Assembly: GCA_020310875.1 (NCBI GenBank) | Contig: CM035417.1 | Coordinates: 86,477,440 to 86,541,439 of the forward strand | DNA from: Ceratopteris richardii | Lineage: Eukaryota; Streptophyta; Polypodiopsida; Polypodiales; Pteridaceae | DNA length: 64,000 nucleotides | Direction of reading: 5' to 3' | In this document: piece by piece, positions 42,461 through 54,470 of the stretch | How positions within the stretch are numbered: position 1 is the stretch's first letter | Layout of the letters: each line of letters opens with the position of its first letter | Made by a program: the position numbers and the translations under genes | Notes under the pieces: generated by a model | The model's input: only the letters and a program-made list of their open reading frames with translations | The model's database searches: none | What the model was told of the DNA's origin: nothing

Positions 42461-44259
42461 CGCGGTGTGCAACAACTCAGAAACGGAAAGGGGAAGAATT
42501 CTGAGTGCGGGAAGGATTTTTTGCTGGCTCTCGTTGGCTTGCTGGGACTCTTCAGGCCAGGGGGACTCGACAAGAACGGAGAGTGTGGTTGGTGTAACCC
42601 TTCTTATGCATCTCGGGTGTCAGCAGCGTACTAACGCTAGTATGAGCAGCTCTCGGTACTGGCAGAAAAAAATAATAATAGTTCTGTGGCACTGTTCTGC
42701 AGGATTGAGTGGCAGGAGCAGAAGGCCATCTGCAAGGAGGAGTTTGAAACTCTGTCTCACCGAGGGAAGGAAGAACTAGAGGTGACCAAAGTTTTTCTGC
42801 TACAGACGGGAAAAATCACCAGGAGCCAGTGAGAGGGAAGATACATAGAGAGGAAGAACAGTTGGGTAAGGACTTGATCGCTTCACAGGACTACCTTGGG
42901 AACCACTAGAGGTGTGCGTGAAGAAATAATGACAAAGGCGAGCAGAACGGACTTAGCATTTTTGCTGGTAAGTGTTCAAGATTGGCTTGTTTGAATCTGT
43001 ACAGACGTAGACCTGTGATGGCCCAATTTCAACACAATCTTGATCTTCAGATTTGGACTAGGTTATATTACTAAGGTTGGTTCAGGTTCAGATAGAATGG
43101 TCGGGCTGTTAGTAATGGAATTTTTTGGCATAAAGCATGGTTAATGGTTTCAGATTATTTATGCTCACTTTCGATCGTGAATTTACTTAAATTCGGATGC
43201 TAATGTGGGTATGTATCGCTGCATGGAAGAGTCTATATACATATGGTTGTAATTGACCCGGTTGAACATCTTCAAGGTTTTGAGTCGCTTCGGTCACTGC
43301 AAGGGTTATGTGTTTTAGTTTGTTTATGCTTATGGAAGAACATCCCTGGATCTGCACACATGTGTTCTGATTGACTGTGATAGTTATCTGCTATAATTTC
43401 ATTATGAAACAGAAGACAAGCGCAAAAGCCCAATAAAAAGGGAAGATCATAAGTGCAATTTTTTTGTGTGTATATGTTAATTAGTTGGGAGCAGGTACGC
43501 TGGGGTGAGCCAAAGTAGTTGGAATAAAGGAGAATCCTTTCTATCTGTTGGTAGGACTGATGCTGGGTCACGGTTCAATAGGAAGGTTGGATGTATATCA
43601 TGCATCTAATGATGTGCGCTTGATCCCTTTCCTTTTAAAAAGGAAAACTTCCGTCTAGAATCATACTGAGTGGCTGATAAAAGTGTATGTGGTTGTAGTA
43701 TTTGTGCATTAAATTTTTTTGTTTCCCTACGAGCGGTCCCTTATCATAACAAAGAGAAAAAATTCCATCTTTTCTGGTGGATGGGTTGTGACGGTCCAGC
43801 AATCAATGGCATAGATCAAGAAGCATAGTGCGCATAACTACAGGAGTTTAGGTGCTTCTCTCTTGTGCTAAGTCAACGCTACAGCAAGATTAAAGTGGAA
43901 GACGGTGAATGACATGGAATCTTGGGTGTACACGTTAACACCTCTTCGTGAACCCATGAAATGTGACGTTGCTTGATGACTAAAAGGGTAAGTTCACTTC
44001 CATTGTAATTCTACCACAGTATAACTCTGGAGAGATCAATATTTTCTGCATTAGTCAGTCTGAGCTTTTTCTTAGAAGGTGATAGGTTCTTGCCATTGAG
44101 AAATTGTGCCCTTGCCACTCATGTACACAACACCAGACGAGCTCGCGTAACATTCTGCTGAAAAAACGAAAACTCTGGAACCTTTGCTAAATGAAAAAGC
44201 CTCATATCATGTCTTACATTGCCTCTGACTGAAAGATCTCCTTTGCTGTTCCTGCCATT
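42459..44259. other. Unassigned region, possible non-coding exon at left
   Basis: 42459-42968 is GC-richer than the flanks and ends at a donor-like CTGGTAAGTG. The remaining 1.3 kb is AT-rich with no open frame of note. It could be the leader and first intron of a lost gene; direct evidence is lacking. Confidence 0.25.
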
Positions 44260-44410
44260 GAGAATCTCCACCACTATCATCGTTGTTGTGAGGTGGTTAT
44301 TAATGTGAAGGGTGGAGAGAATCTCCACCACTATCATCGTTGTTGTGAGGTGGTTATTAATGTGAAGGGTGGAGAGAGAAACTATTAATGTGAAGGGTGG
44401 AGAGAGAAAC
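44260..44410 (+). repeat. Nested tandem repeat, 57-bp and 28-bp units
   Basis: Two exact 57-bp units (44260-44316, 44317-44373) starting GAGAATCTCCACCACTATCA, followed by a further duplication of the 28-bp tail (ATTAATGTGAAGGGTGGAGA..). The tail duplication happened within the last unit. Confidence 0.9.
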
Positions 44411-44639
44411 TTAAAAGAGTACTTATGTCAAAATGGAAACGAGCCATTCCAACTCATGGTGTCCAATTCCTTTCAATCTCAAGTTTATGGATTTCGAAGG
44501 ACTTCTATTTCATTGAGAGCTAGCCACAAGCATACTCTTTGTGACATTGCCTTAGGTCACTGCAAAAGTATTACCCGATTATGGTTATCTATCCTTCTTG
44601 TTCCAAGAATAGAAGAACAATCTTAATTGACTCATACCA

Positions 44640-45155
44640 AATAAAGTTGTGGGAGAATTCCTTTTAGACCATGTCTACTCATAGTCTTTTCCTGTAATTC
44701 TCTCTCCTTCTTAGCGCACTCCACAACCTTTTGGGTGTGCCCGATTGAAAAGGAGGAAGAGAGTGGGGGTAAGTGCGTATATGTGTGGTCATGTGGGTGT
44801 GGAAAGTGGATCAAAGATAAATAGTAAGCGAGGTAGCATCGTTGGGCTTGTTTGAGGAAGTAATAGAGTGTGTAAGAGCATGGGGAAAGTGCAAGAGACT
44901 GTTTGCGCATGAGAAGTGCGTATGAATAAGGAGTAGAAAGAGTGGGGAGTGAAATTGTGAGAAGTAATCCTTGGAGATTGGGTCCTTGTGTGCATGAAAT
45001 TCCAGTTCCCATCCCTCCCACTTCACAACTATATTTGGATGCAATTGTGGACTTGAAGTGAGAAAAGGGAAAGAGCACAAATAAATTTAGCAAGGTATAA
45101 GTTCGTGTAAGGCATTTTCTCCTAGGGTATAGAAGTCAACATAGCTCAAGACCCA
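44640..45155 (+). repeat. Partial gypsy LTR
   Basis: The reverse complement matches the general layout of 20664-21500 (ATGCCTTACACGAAC, TCCACAATTGCATCC, then CA-rich). The plus-strand end is near 45155 and is followed by TTTTTTGCACCATACTCC, a primer-site-like stretch. Internal sequence to its right (45170-45650) carries no coding domain. Confidence 0.5.
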
Positions 45156-45654
45156 ATTTTTTGCACCATACTCCTTACAATGCATTCCCCAAGTAAGCAT
45201 GCATAGGGCTACATTACAAGGTCGTGCACAAGGCACATATTTTCTTCAACCCATGCACTAACACACTTACCCATCATCCATTATGGGTTATGAATACTTG
45301 GCATGATAAATATAAATGCCATGTTTTCAAGATATAGAGGACATCAAGGTTACAACATCAATGCCTAGGAAGCAATGTACAACTGACAACTGCTCAACAT
45401 CAATCTGACCACCTCTTCTGAGCAACTTGCAATTTTTGGAAGCTCACAAATATACCACAATGTTGGATGCCAAAGAAGTACATACAAAGGGACTAAAACT
45501 TGCAAAGGCTAGGAGCAACAAAATGAAGAACAGGACAATAGACCCCATTACATTTGGAAGACAGACCACTCTTGTGGATACATGATGGACACTACCTTTC
45601 AAAGTATTACATGGAACACGAACTCTAACAAGGGTATGTCAGGGACAACAGACT
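45156..45654 (+). other. Non-coding retroelement-type interior
   Basis: Lies between a partial gypsy LTR and a PPT-LTR. No Gag or Pol motif. It may be an interior that lost its coding part, or two unrelated element ends. Confidence 0.3.
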
Positions 45655-46300
45655 TGAGAGGGGGGGGGTGTTGACATGACATTCAAGTTCAAGCACAAGG
45701 CATGAGAACATGTCAAAGAAGTGGACACACAAGAAGAAGGAGCATGTAGGCAGCTCCAAGAAGTGTATGTCAAGTTTTCAAAATTTCAGAAGAAATCCCT
45801 ATAAAAATAGTGATTTTGATCACTAAAAACCATTGTAAATATCATTTCATATTTTTGAAACTCCATTTTGTTCAAGACGAGGAGTCCTCGAGCTTAAGGA
45901 ATATTAGAAGTATCATCCTACCAATTTTCATAATTTTTAGACTCTGTTTGAGCCCTCAAATAAGCCCTGAAACCTAACTTTTAACTAGGTCTGGACAGGG
46001 CCAAAACTAGTACAAAAACTATAAAAAGAGCTAGAGAGTTAATTTTATGGGTTAGCTTCTTAGTAGCTTGTTAGAGAGTTGGCTGCGTAGAGATTGAAGC
46101 TTTTGTAAGAGAGTTCTTGTGCAATTGATGCTTTCCATTGTTCCTCTCTTTGATCTTGCCTTGTGTGCGTGTGTGTTTGTGTGCATGTATGTGCTTGTCA
46201 CTCACATTTGCTCACCACAATTGCTCACAATCTTCAGATCCTCCTCAAGTTTCTATGGATTGACAAGTAAAGGAGGAGGTACTCACGCTTGAGCTACATA
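45655..46300 (+). repeat. LTR with polypurine tract, probable gypsy 3' LTR
   Basis: GAGAGGGGGGGGG precedes TGTTGACATGACATTC at 45669, a PPT and LTR start. TATA box ACTATAAAAAGAGC at 46018-46031. The right end is uncertain (GT-rich stretch near 46160-46200). No homologous second LTR in the window. Confidence 0.55.
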
Positions 46301-46796
46301 TGCCTTAGTTGATGCCTTGGAGTAAGCGGAAGGAGTAAATGTAGGTATAAGTGTAGCTTCTTCTTTTGGAAGTGAACTAAACTGAAACAAAAAACGGAAA
46401 CGGAATTGACATAGAAAGTGATACTCTATTTATGTACTAAAGTCTTTTGGTATAGTGAGGCTTGGTGATTCTTTTGAGTGTGATGTTGTTGGGATAAGAG
46501 ATGTTTTATGCAATTCCAGAATGGTTCGTAGGTTAAAGTGCACAATCTACGTCATGTTTCTCAACTTTCATGTAATTTAGTGTCATTTGAATAACTAGAT
46601 GAACTTCACTAAAAAGTAACTTTCTATGCTAAGCTCTTTTGCATATCAAAGAGAAATAGGGTTATTGCTAAAGGAATAAAATTTGGCTCACTTTGCCCTT
46701 TGTTTTTATCATTGAAAAAACAAATGTTAGTTATTAATAAATATCCCATATCTTCTATATGGCATTATGGGAGGTGCAAATCTCAGCTCCTACCGA
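46301..46796. other. Unassigned AT-rich spacer
   Basis: No coding or repeat signal recognised. It lies downstream of the minus-strand RuvB-like 2 stop. Confidence 0.35.
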
Positions 46797-47114
<318 letters not shown>

Positions 47115-50100
47115 TCAAGACTCTCCCCTTTTTCAATGTACCTAGAAGGCAGTCATTGAATAGACTCAGAGGAAGTTCGCGTCAGCTTTTCCATCCGCTC
47201 TAGAATAGGGTTTCTCCAGCAGCACCATCAATTCCCAGTCTATATCGCTTCTGCTCCTCCATGGTGAGGCCGCCCTTAAACACGTTCAGGAACACTAGAT
47301 TGAATATGCAATCGAGTACATATATAAACAGCTCTGCTGCTCTCAGCTGGTACTTGATCATAAGTAGTGCATCCAGCTTGACCAATAAAAGTAAGGCCTA
47401 AAATTATTGGCAATTGGGATGCCTTAATAATCGATCATGTCTTCCATTTTGTGTCGGCCACCATTGTAGCAACGAGGAGGGAAACCAGAAAACAGTTGTA
47501 GAGACACTCTTATACGAAGCACACAGAACCTGGCCAGAACAGACCTGCAAACTGCTGCCAGCTTACCCTAATGCAACTCTCATGTTAGGAGTGTTTCTGA
47601 TTTTTGTCATTTGAACGAGGATGCCTGCTGACTTTTTATGAAAGCCGCCATCACGCACTGCACCCGTAACCCCTTTATCTCCACTTGGTATTGTGCTCCC
47701 TTCTCGCCGGTAGTATCCAATGACTGCTCCCTTATTAATCCTCCAACCACACCAAAAACACCCAATTGAAAAACCTCCAGTTGGCTGGCCCGGTAGAGAA
47801 TACTCAAGAAATCTCCTCTAGCAGCTGCGTATTTTCCCCAATGAAGGAATTCCAATGAGCCCAGAAGCTCCTCCAAGAAGCCCCTTCAGTAGTCTACGAT
47901 GGCAGTGAATGTGCCTCCCTCACCTACTAGCACACGAAAAGAAACAAGAAAAAAAATTCCTTTGCCCTTGGATTTAAGTTGCAGGCTATCTTCATATCCT
48001 CTGCATGCCTGTATGTTCTCTATGCTTACTTCATATGACCTTCCAGGAGGATCGAAGCTGCACAACATCTCTAGCCAAATGATTTTTTTTTCTCTCCTGT
48101 TCAGCACCTGAGAGATCTCATTTTCCCTGCTTAACTAGGAGTATACACATTCAGTGACAACAGCAATAAACTTGGCCCTCCGGAAGAAAGCTTCCTTCCC
48201 TAAAAAGGAAGGAAAAAAAAAAATTTCTCTAGCTTCTTCTACTTGCCTATCTATCCATGGCAATGTGGCATACTTGCTTATCCGGTGCATCAAAAGCACG
48301 TACAAAATGAAGCAACCACTCGTAACAATAGCTTGCATCAATCCATTCTAAGTTCTAACACCCAAGCAACGTGACTTCAATATTTGTTACTCGAATTCAG
48401 ACCAATTTTCCTCACAGCAGCCTCTGTTAATTTCTCATGATGAACAGAACAATAACACCTTAATCTTCACCACAAGCTTTGTCTCTAAAGGTAGATCTCT
48501 TTTCATGAACGGTTGAAGCCAACTTCACTATTGACACATGCCATTCCTCAGCTCTCTGTTCTACACATCAGTTAACCATGCATTGTTTTTCTGTTGACGT
48601 TCCCAAACAGTACCATTTTTTTTTACATGCTCGCATATTCTGTCTCTAACTCTCGATAGCTGAGAGTACATCCTCTCCTCTGTGCGTAGATTCCTTGTAT
48701 ATAAACTTGCAATAGAGATTAGTGAAGTTCACATGCAAATATCTTCTCCTACAGATTTATCTCCAGATATCAGAGGAAATACATAGATGGATGCATTATC
48801 TCGAGACAAATAAACCACATGATATCCAACACTTGGGTGCAAATTTCTGTGTATGAATTATATTTCCAAGGCAAGTTGAATCTTTCTATGCCCATTTGTC
48901 AACGTATCCACTGCTCATTTTTAGATCGTATTCTTCTCTTGAGTTTCTGCTGCCGGAGAGGTAATCCATCAGCACTTTTTAGTTTTTTGCCTTCATGTCA
49001 TATGGAAGGTGAGCTCATATGGTCAGAAGCTTCACTGATGATGGACTCCAGCCCCTCCAAGGAGAGAGTTCCCTTCTTCAGCAGTCTACCACCATCCCCT
49101 TCTTCATGAATTCCACTAATGTCGCTACTGTCCAGACTCCTTTTCCTGCTTTGTTTTCCTTGCTTAATCTGTCATCATGATCTTCAAAAGGAAACACCAG
49201 GATGCCCCCCCCCCCATCACAAAGAGAACCTTCCTCTTGAGCTCTCTTCCTTCTTGATCCCCTCAGCCCACAAACACCAATCTCCTCCCTTATGATGCCT
49301 CTTTATCTGTGACTTAATGGTATGGGTCCACTGCTGTTATGTCCCGCATCTTCCGAAAGTGCAACATCACTAGAGCTTTTTGTTTTCCATTGATTAACCT
49401 TCAAATCTGTGAATCATTTCCCTTCCTTGGAAATCTGCCATCCATTCCATGCAGGCTCTGTGCAATGTGCGGAGTCTCCTCTCTGTACCGGTTGAACCTT
49501 CTTATGGTACCAGATGGATGGACGTCTTGAGGAGCATGTCAAACAATTGCAGTCTCGAATGATCCGATTTGCATGCAACCAAGATGTACTCTGCTGTATC
49601 TCGTAGGTTCTTCTACCTCAAGCGTCATGGACTTCTATCCCTTTGCTTCCCAGCCCCCCACTCTTTGCTACAAATGCTCCATGTTCTCTCGTTCACCCCC
49701 CTATGCACTCTCAATTGCTGCCTCCAAGAGCATAAACATACATTCTCCTTCTCTGCACCTATCGAACCATAACCACTTCTGCCCTGCTCATGAGAAGCCT
49801 CACAGCAACTCCGTCGAAGTACTGTCTCGGCAATTCTTTGCACACAAGATCAATATCTCATGATGGATGGCAGCCATATAGTATGAGCTTCATGGAATCA
49901 CTAATTTCTCCTCCTTCGGGTCAGCAAACGTCCACGTTCTTCCATCCATCATTTTTCCATCTTAGCAACATGATACCTAGTACATGGCGAGAGAGATGTG
50001 CAAGGAAACCACTTCTCCTTATGCCCAAAGCTGAAGAGCAGAGGAATACACTCTTTTCTGACCTACGACGCCCCCTGCCCTTGAATTTTCCCATTGCTTC

Positions 50101-51180
50101 TCAACGAAGAGAAACCTCCGGTCTCTTCACCTTCACCTCGCTACCCCCTCTGCTGTTGCTCTTGCGTGCCTCCCGTCACTCCCGAGAGAGAGCTCCCGCA
50201 AAATTGAGACCAGCCCCCCTGCTCGATGGTTAGAGTAGGGAATAGACAGAAAAACCTCTCCCCGATTCTCTTCCCCCTGTCTCCTGCACAACCACCACAA
50301 AAACGAAAAAAGAACCCTCGAAGAGGGACAGAACAACGAAGAAGAATAGACAATGCGGAATCTTGTTGTATATATAAAAAAATGAGTGCCCCCCTCTGTG
50401 CGTCGGCTCCTTCCGAATAAAACTCCCTCCGTGTCCTTCCTGATCGCTTCCGGAGAAAGACACACCACACAATCTCTGTGGGAAAAAACAAAAAACTTCC
50501 TTTTTCCTGCACCAAAAAACGGAATGTGGCCCATTTTTGTTTTTATTTTCTTCTGACAATTAAAACGGAAGTGATTTGAGGGTCAGTTGCTGCCGTCTTA
50601 GCCTTGCCAAACCTCCCCAAATCATTTTCAAAGAGGGGAAATAACTACTACGTTCCAGATTCAATATCTGATGCATGCAATTACATGTATTATCAGAATT
50701 TCTCCTCACCTTCATTGCATCAGCTAGCACACTTTGATTATTTGACTTAATTACGATTGCACCTTTACCAACATTCTTTACAAGCCAATGTCCTTCATAA
50801 AATCTAGGAATCCGATTTATGGGATTACCGATCTCCGGATGAGATAAGCTCTTCCTTCTACCCTCTGAATCATAAGGAACCCTCTTCTCATTTGATTCAT
50901 TCTTCTTCTTCATGCTTGTGTAAAAGCTCCAATCATTGATGTCCATGTGACAACATCCCGATGTGTAATCTCCCAGAATTCAAGCAACCTCTAATGAGGG
51001 CATCCCATGCCACCACATCTCTTTTCTTTCCCCAACACCCGCCTCCAATCCACCTTGATTGAAGTCAACTGCTATCGACCAACATCTTTTTGTTGCAAAA
51101 TACATGCACTCATACGTACACTCTGCAAAATGGAAGTTTATTAGCGCGCAAAAACCAATAATTTATTCGGCTAATAATAT
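47115..51180. other. 4-kb island without recognised elements
   Basis: Several open frames of 60-147 codons on both strands, none with a domain I know. On minus, 48341-48135 begins with a hydrophobic stretch (SGCFILYVLLMHRISKYATL), and 50946-50560 is a 128-codon frame of protein-like composition (ENRIPRFYEGHW-type). A TATA-like run (TATATATAAAAAAA, 50370-50383) is followed on minus by a leader-like GC-rich segment. It may be remains of a host gene; nothing can be named. Confidence 0.25.
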
Positions 51181-51560
51181 CATATCAAGTTGAAGGATGA
51201 GGTATTTCCTACTTTCAAAAAATGGCTTGCTTCATTAAAGATTGATAAGGGAACTAAGCTTAAGGCTTTATTTTTAGATAATGGAGGTAAGTATACCTCA
51301 CATGAAATCAACCTATGTCCTCAATCTAGAGGAATTCATAGACACGTTATAGCTCCTTATACCCCAATACAAAATGGTACAAGTGAAAGGATGGATAGAA
51401 CCATTCAGCATAGAGTAGTTTCTATGTTGCATCATGCAAATCCTTCATAATTCTTTTGGGAAGAAGCATTGTTGATCGTAGTTCCTATGATTAAACTTTC
51501 ACCTAGTACTGCCAAAGGCTTGAAAGTGGCACAAGAGTTATGGGCAAGGTGTTAGGCCAC
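51181..51560 (+). pseudogene. Copia integrase fragment
   Basis: DEVFPTFKKWLASLKIDKGT, LFLDNGGKYTSHEI, APYTPIQNGTSERMDRTIQH and MLHHANPS*FFWEEALLI give the integrase core with the D and E residues still visible. One stop within and no flanking pol sequence. It is most similar to the copia halves at 56834-58652 and 60308-62391. Confidence 0.8.
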
Positions 51561-53094
51561 CGGAGTAAGCTTTGTAATATTCATAGCCATTTTTGTAAAT
51601 ACTTCAGTGCAACACCATAATGTCCAAAGTGATGTATCTTTTTACCGCATTAATATAAAAAGGAATGTACTCGTGTCGCTTGGAAGAAGAGAGGTGCACG
51701 GAAAATTTGCACTGGACTATCTATGGTGGAGTGATCGAGTGTATCTATTTACTGGGTAAAATCATTGTGGACTATATTGTTCAACTACCCACTTTGCAGA
51801 ATTTCTATCACCCCATTTGCAAGAAGAATTCAATAGAGCATAACACACAGCATGGTCACCAACAAATGGCATTCCTCTAGCTACCAACATAGCATTGTCC
51901 AGGCTCCCTTTTTCTACAAGAATTACTCAGCCTTTGTGATGGCACCACATTTCACTAGAGTTCGGCATCACTGAAAAGTTGTTTACCCTTGCAACACACC
52001 TAAATCAAACACCTATGTTGTGAAATGAACACATGTTAGTACACCAAAAATCAACAACTCATGGATCTAACATACTCCCTTTTCCTTACTTGCAATGTTG
52101 TCCTCGATGAGTGAACTTGGGAGCTTGTTCAACCTACCATTAATTCAAACAATCAGCTCTCTTTCATGGAGATACATAAAGCACCACAATCCAATCATCC
52201 AAAACATTCAACTATGGCAAATCACACACAGGTATATTCCAAGCTCTTTACTCATACATAATTATCATGCATAAAATTTTCTTCAACATTCAATTCATCC
52301 CACCAACCCTACCATTACCTGTATCAATGCACTCACCTACCCACATCCATTACACCATGGAACAAATTTTCTCATACGTGCTCATGCACAACTACTTTCA
52401 CATCTTATTCTCTCATGTAATAAAACCTCAACCAAAAACCATACCATGCATATGCTTCCCTCAGTCCAGGATATAAATTCAGTAAATAAAACCAATGTAA
52501 CTTTTGACTCAAAAATGGTATCAAGATGGGGTCATGAGCTAGCCCTCAAAGACCAACCTATAGACATGTATTCAATCAACATTCAACATCATCAATCAAT
52601 GAAATACTTTCATACCTTGAATATCACATCAAAGCCCTTCCTCATCATTGCACCCTTCTCATATTCCAACTCATCAAAAGAGATTAAACCCAAAAACATG
52701 CGAAAAGAAAAAAACAAAAAATATGTACTCTTATTGTGCATCTACATTTGATATTTTCTTTTATACCTTCTATGTATATGCAAGCAAAATCGAGACCTTC
52801 TAAAGTATGGCCTTACCTCACATCCAAAAAACATGTCACCCAAAAAATATGATAAGTTGCTTACAAGATAACCAATTATACACGTATAATAATTATACCT
52901 TCATCAACATTGGCCTTGAACAGATTGATGTATCAGTGGTAAACATCTCATCTTGGTAGATACGTACATGTAGAAAACACATTCTTTCGGATGATCATCA
53001 CCCTCCCCCTCTCTGTCTCTCCCCCTCATAAGTGGGAAATTTTTCTCTCTTTTTTCTCTTTTTTTTTCTTTTGTTTATTTTGAATTCACGAGTT
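51561..53094. other. Unassigned AT-rich region
   Basis: No domain found in the short frames. AT-rich, with several CATACAC/CATGCA-like motifs but no clear repeat. Confidence 0.35.
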
Positions 53095-53440
53095 GGCCTA
53101 TGTTTCAACTAGATGTGACTCGTGGCCTTGACCACCCAGCCAAGTTTATTCCACCTGTCTACCAATACAACATAACATGCAACAAAACATATATACAATG
53201 TATACACATATATACACGTGCTAGCCCATAGTGAAGCTAGTTGTGGTTTGTCGTCTTGACCACCTAGCCAAGATGGTTCCACTCACCTATCAATCCGCTA
53301 TGGCATGTAGCATAAAACATATATAAACACATCACTATCTAAGCCTATGAGGAAGCTAGCATCACCTCACGTTCCTAACCACCCGACCAGGATGAATCCA
53401 CTTGCCTACTAACCCACCATAGTGCACTAGCACACATATA
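53095..53440 (+). repeat. Three diverged ~120-bp tandem units
   Basis: Units start near 53097, 53223 and 53341. Each contains an AGCTAG-like block, a TTGACCACCYAGCCAAG-like block, a TTCCACYTGCCTAC-like block and an ACATATATACA tail. Divergence is high, so the array is old. Confidence 0.65.
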
Positions 53441-54470
53441 TACATGCTTTTTGTTTTTGTTCTTGTTGTTTTTTTTCCTTCTTTTTTTTCATTTCTCATG
53501 TCTTGAGAGTTAGAGAGAGCTAGAAAGGAGCATTCATGCATACAAAAAAACAAAAAAGATTACTTCCATGAAAGTTGATAGATCGATCTTCTCTTGTTGT
53601 TACTTACTACGGCATAAAGATTATATGGCATAATCAATTAATTGCAACCAAATTACCAACCGAATCTCCTCATCTTATCTTTAAGTCTTTCCTTAGGTGC
53701 CATGTTGTACAAGCATCCTCAAAATTTCCTACTTAGTCTCGTTTCATAGTTGATGATCAATGTTCTTCAGGAGGTGAGTCAGGCTCTGCTTTAAGAACCT
53801 CATCATCGTTGCATATAACTGACTGGTTTGCCCAAGCCCAACAAATTTCATTTTCCTCACAAGGTATCTCTTGAGTGGAATTGAAGTAAAAATATAAGTC
53901 TTCTGCATACCCAACCCAACAAAGCAAATACGCCTCGAACTATGGAAATGGAAAGTAGATGACAAGATCTTGGTTCAAAGAACATACCAACCAATGGGCC
54001 TCTTCTACATCGTATTCCATCTATAGGATCTCGACAAGTATCTCCATACTTGCTAGTGCTTGATCTACAAAATATATCACAAGATTGAATAGGCATTTTG
54101 GTATACTTGATTAGCCATATGTCACCTAGTTCCTAATGATCTACGTAACAACACATTTGATTTATTAGTTTTTTTTAGGAGGTATTTTTTTAGTCTCAAC
54201 CAATAGGAGGTATTTTTTTAGAATGCCATTATTGATTCGTTCCCTTATCCAGCCCCACATTTTTTATAAAGTCATCTAGATAAAGGAAAAGGATCCCATA
54301 ATCCAATGGTTCACTCAAAATCTCTTCCTTGCAACCTCTCCAACCGTCCCTTGTACGTTCCGCCAACTATCAAAATACCTATGTCTATAAGGCTTCTTAC
54401 TAATGATCTCGACATGTTTGTCATGAGAAAACCCTGACTTCTTTAGTTTGCTACCATGATTGCCAACACC
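53441..54470. other. Unassigned, flanking decayed gypsy
   Basis: Minus-strand frames at 54096-53744 show no known domain. Position and strand suggest it could be the decayed continuation of the gypsy element at 54471-56833, but no RT motif was found. Confidence 0.3.

Noticed and set aside
42205-42573. Open frames with Arg-Glu or Leu-Ser runs
   Set aside because: They are translations of the TC microsatellite on either strand and have no independent coding support.
44632-45093. 153-codon minus-strand frame
   Set aside because: Pyrimidine- and CA-rich LTR sequence like that at 20664-21500, with no protein signature.
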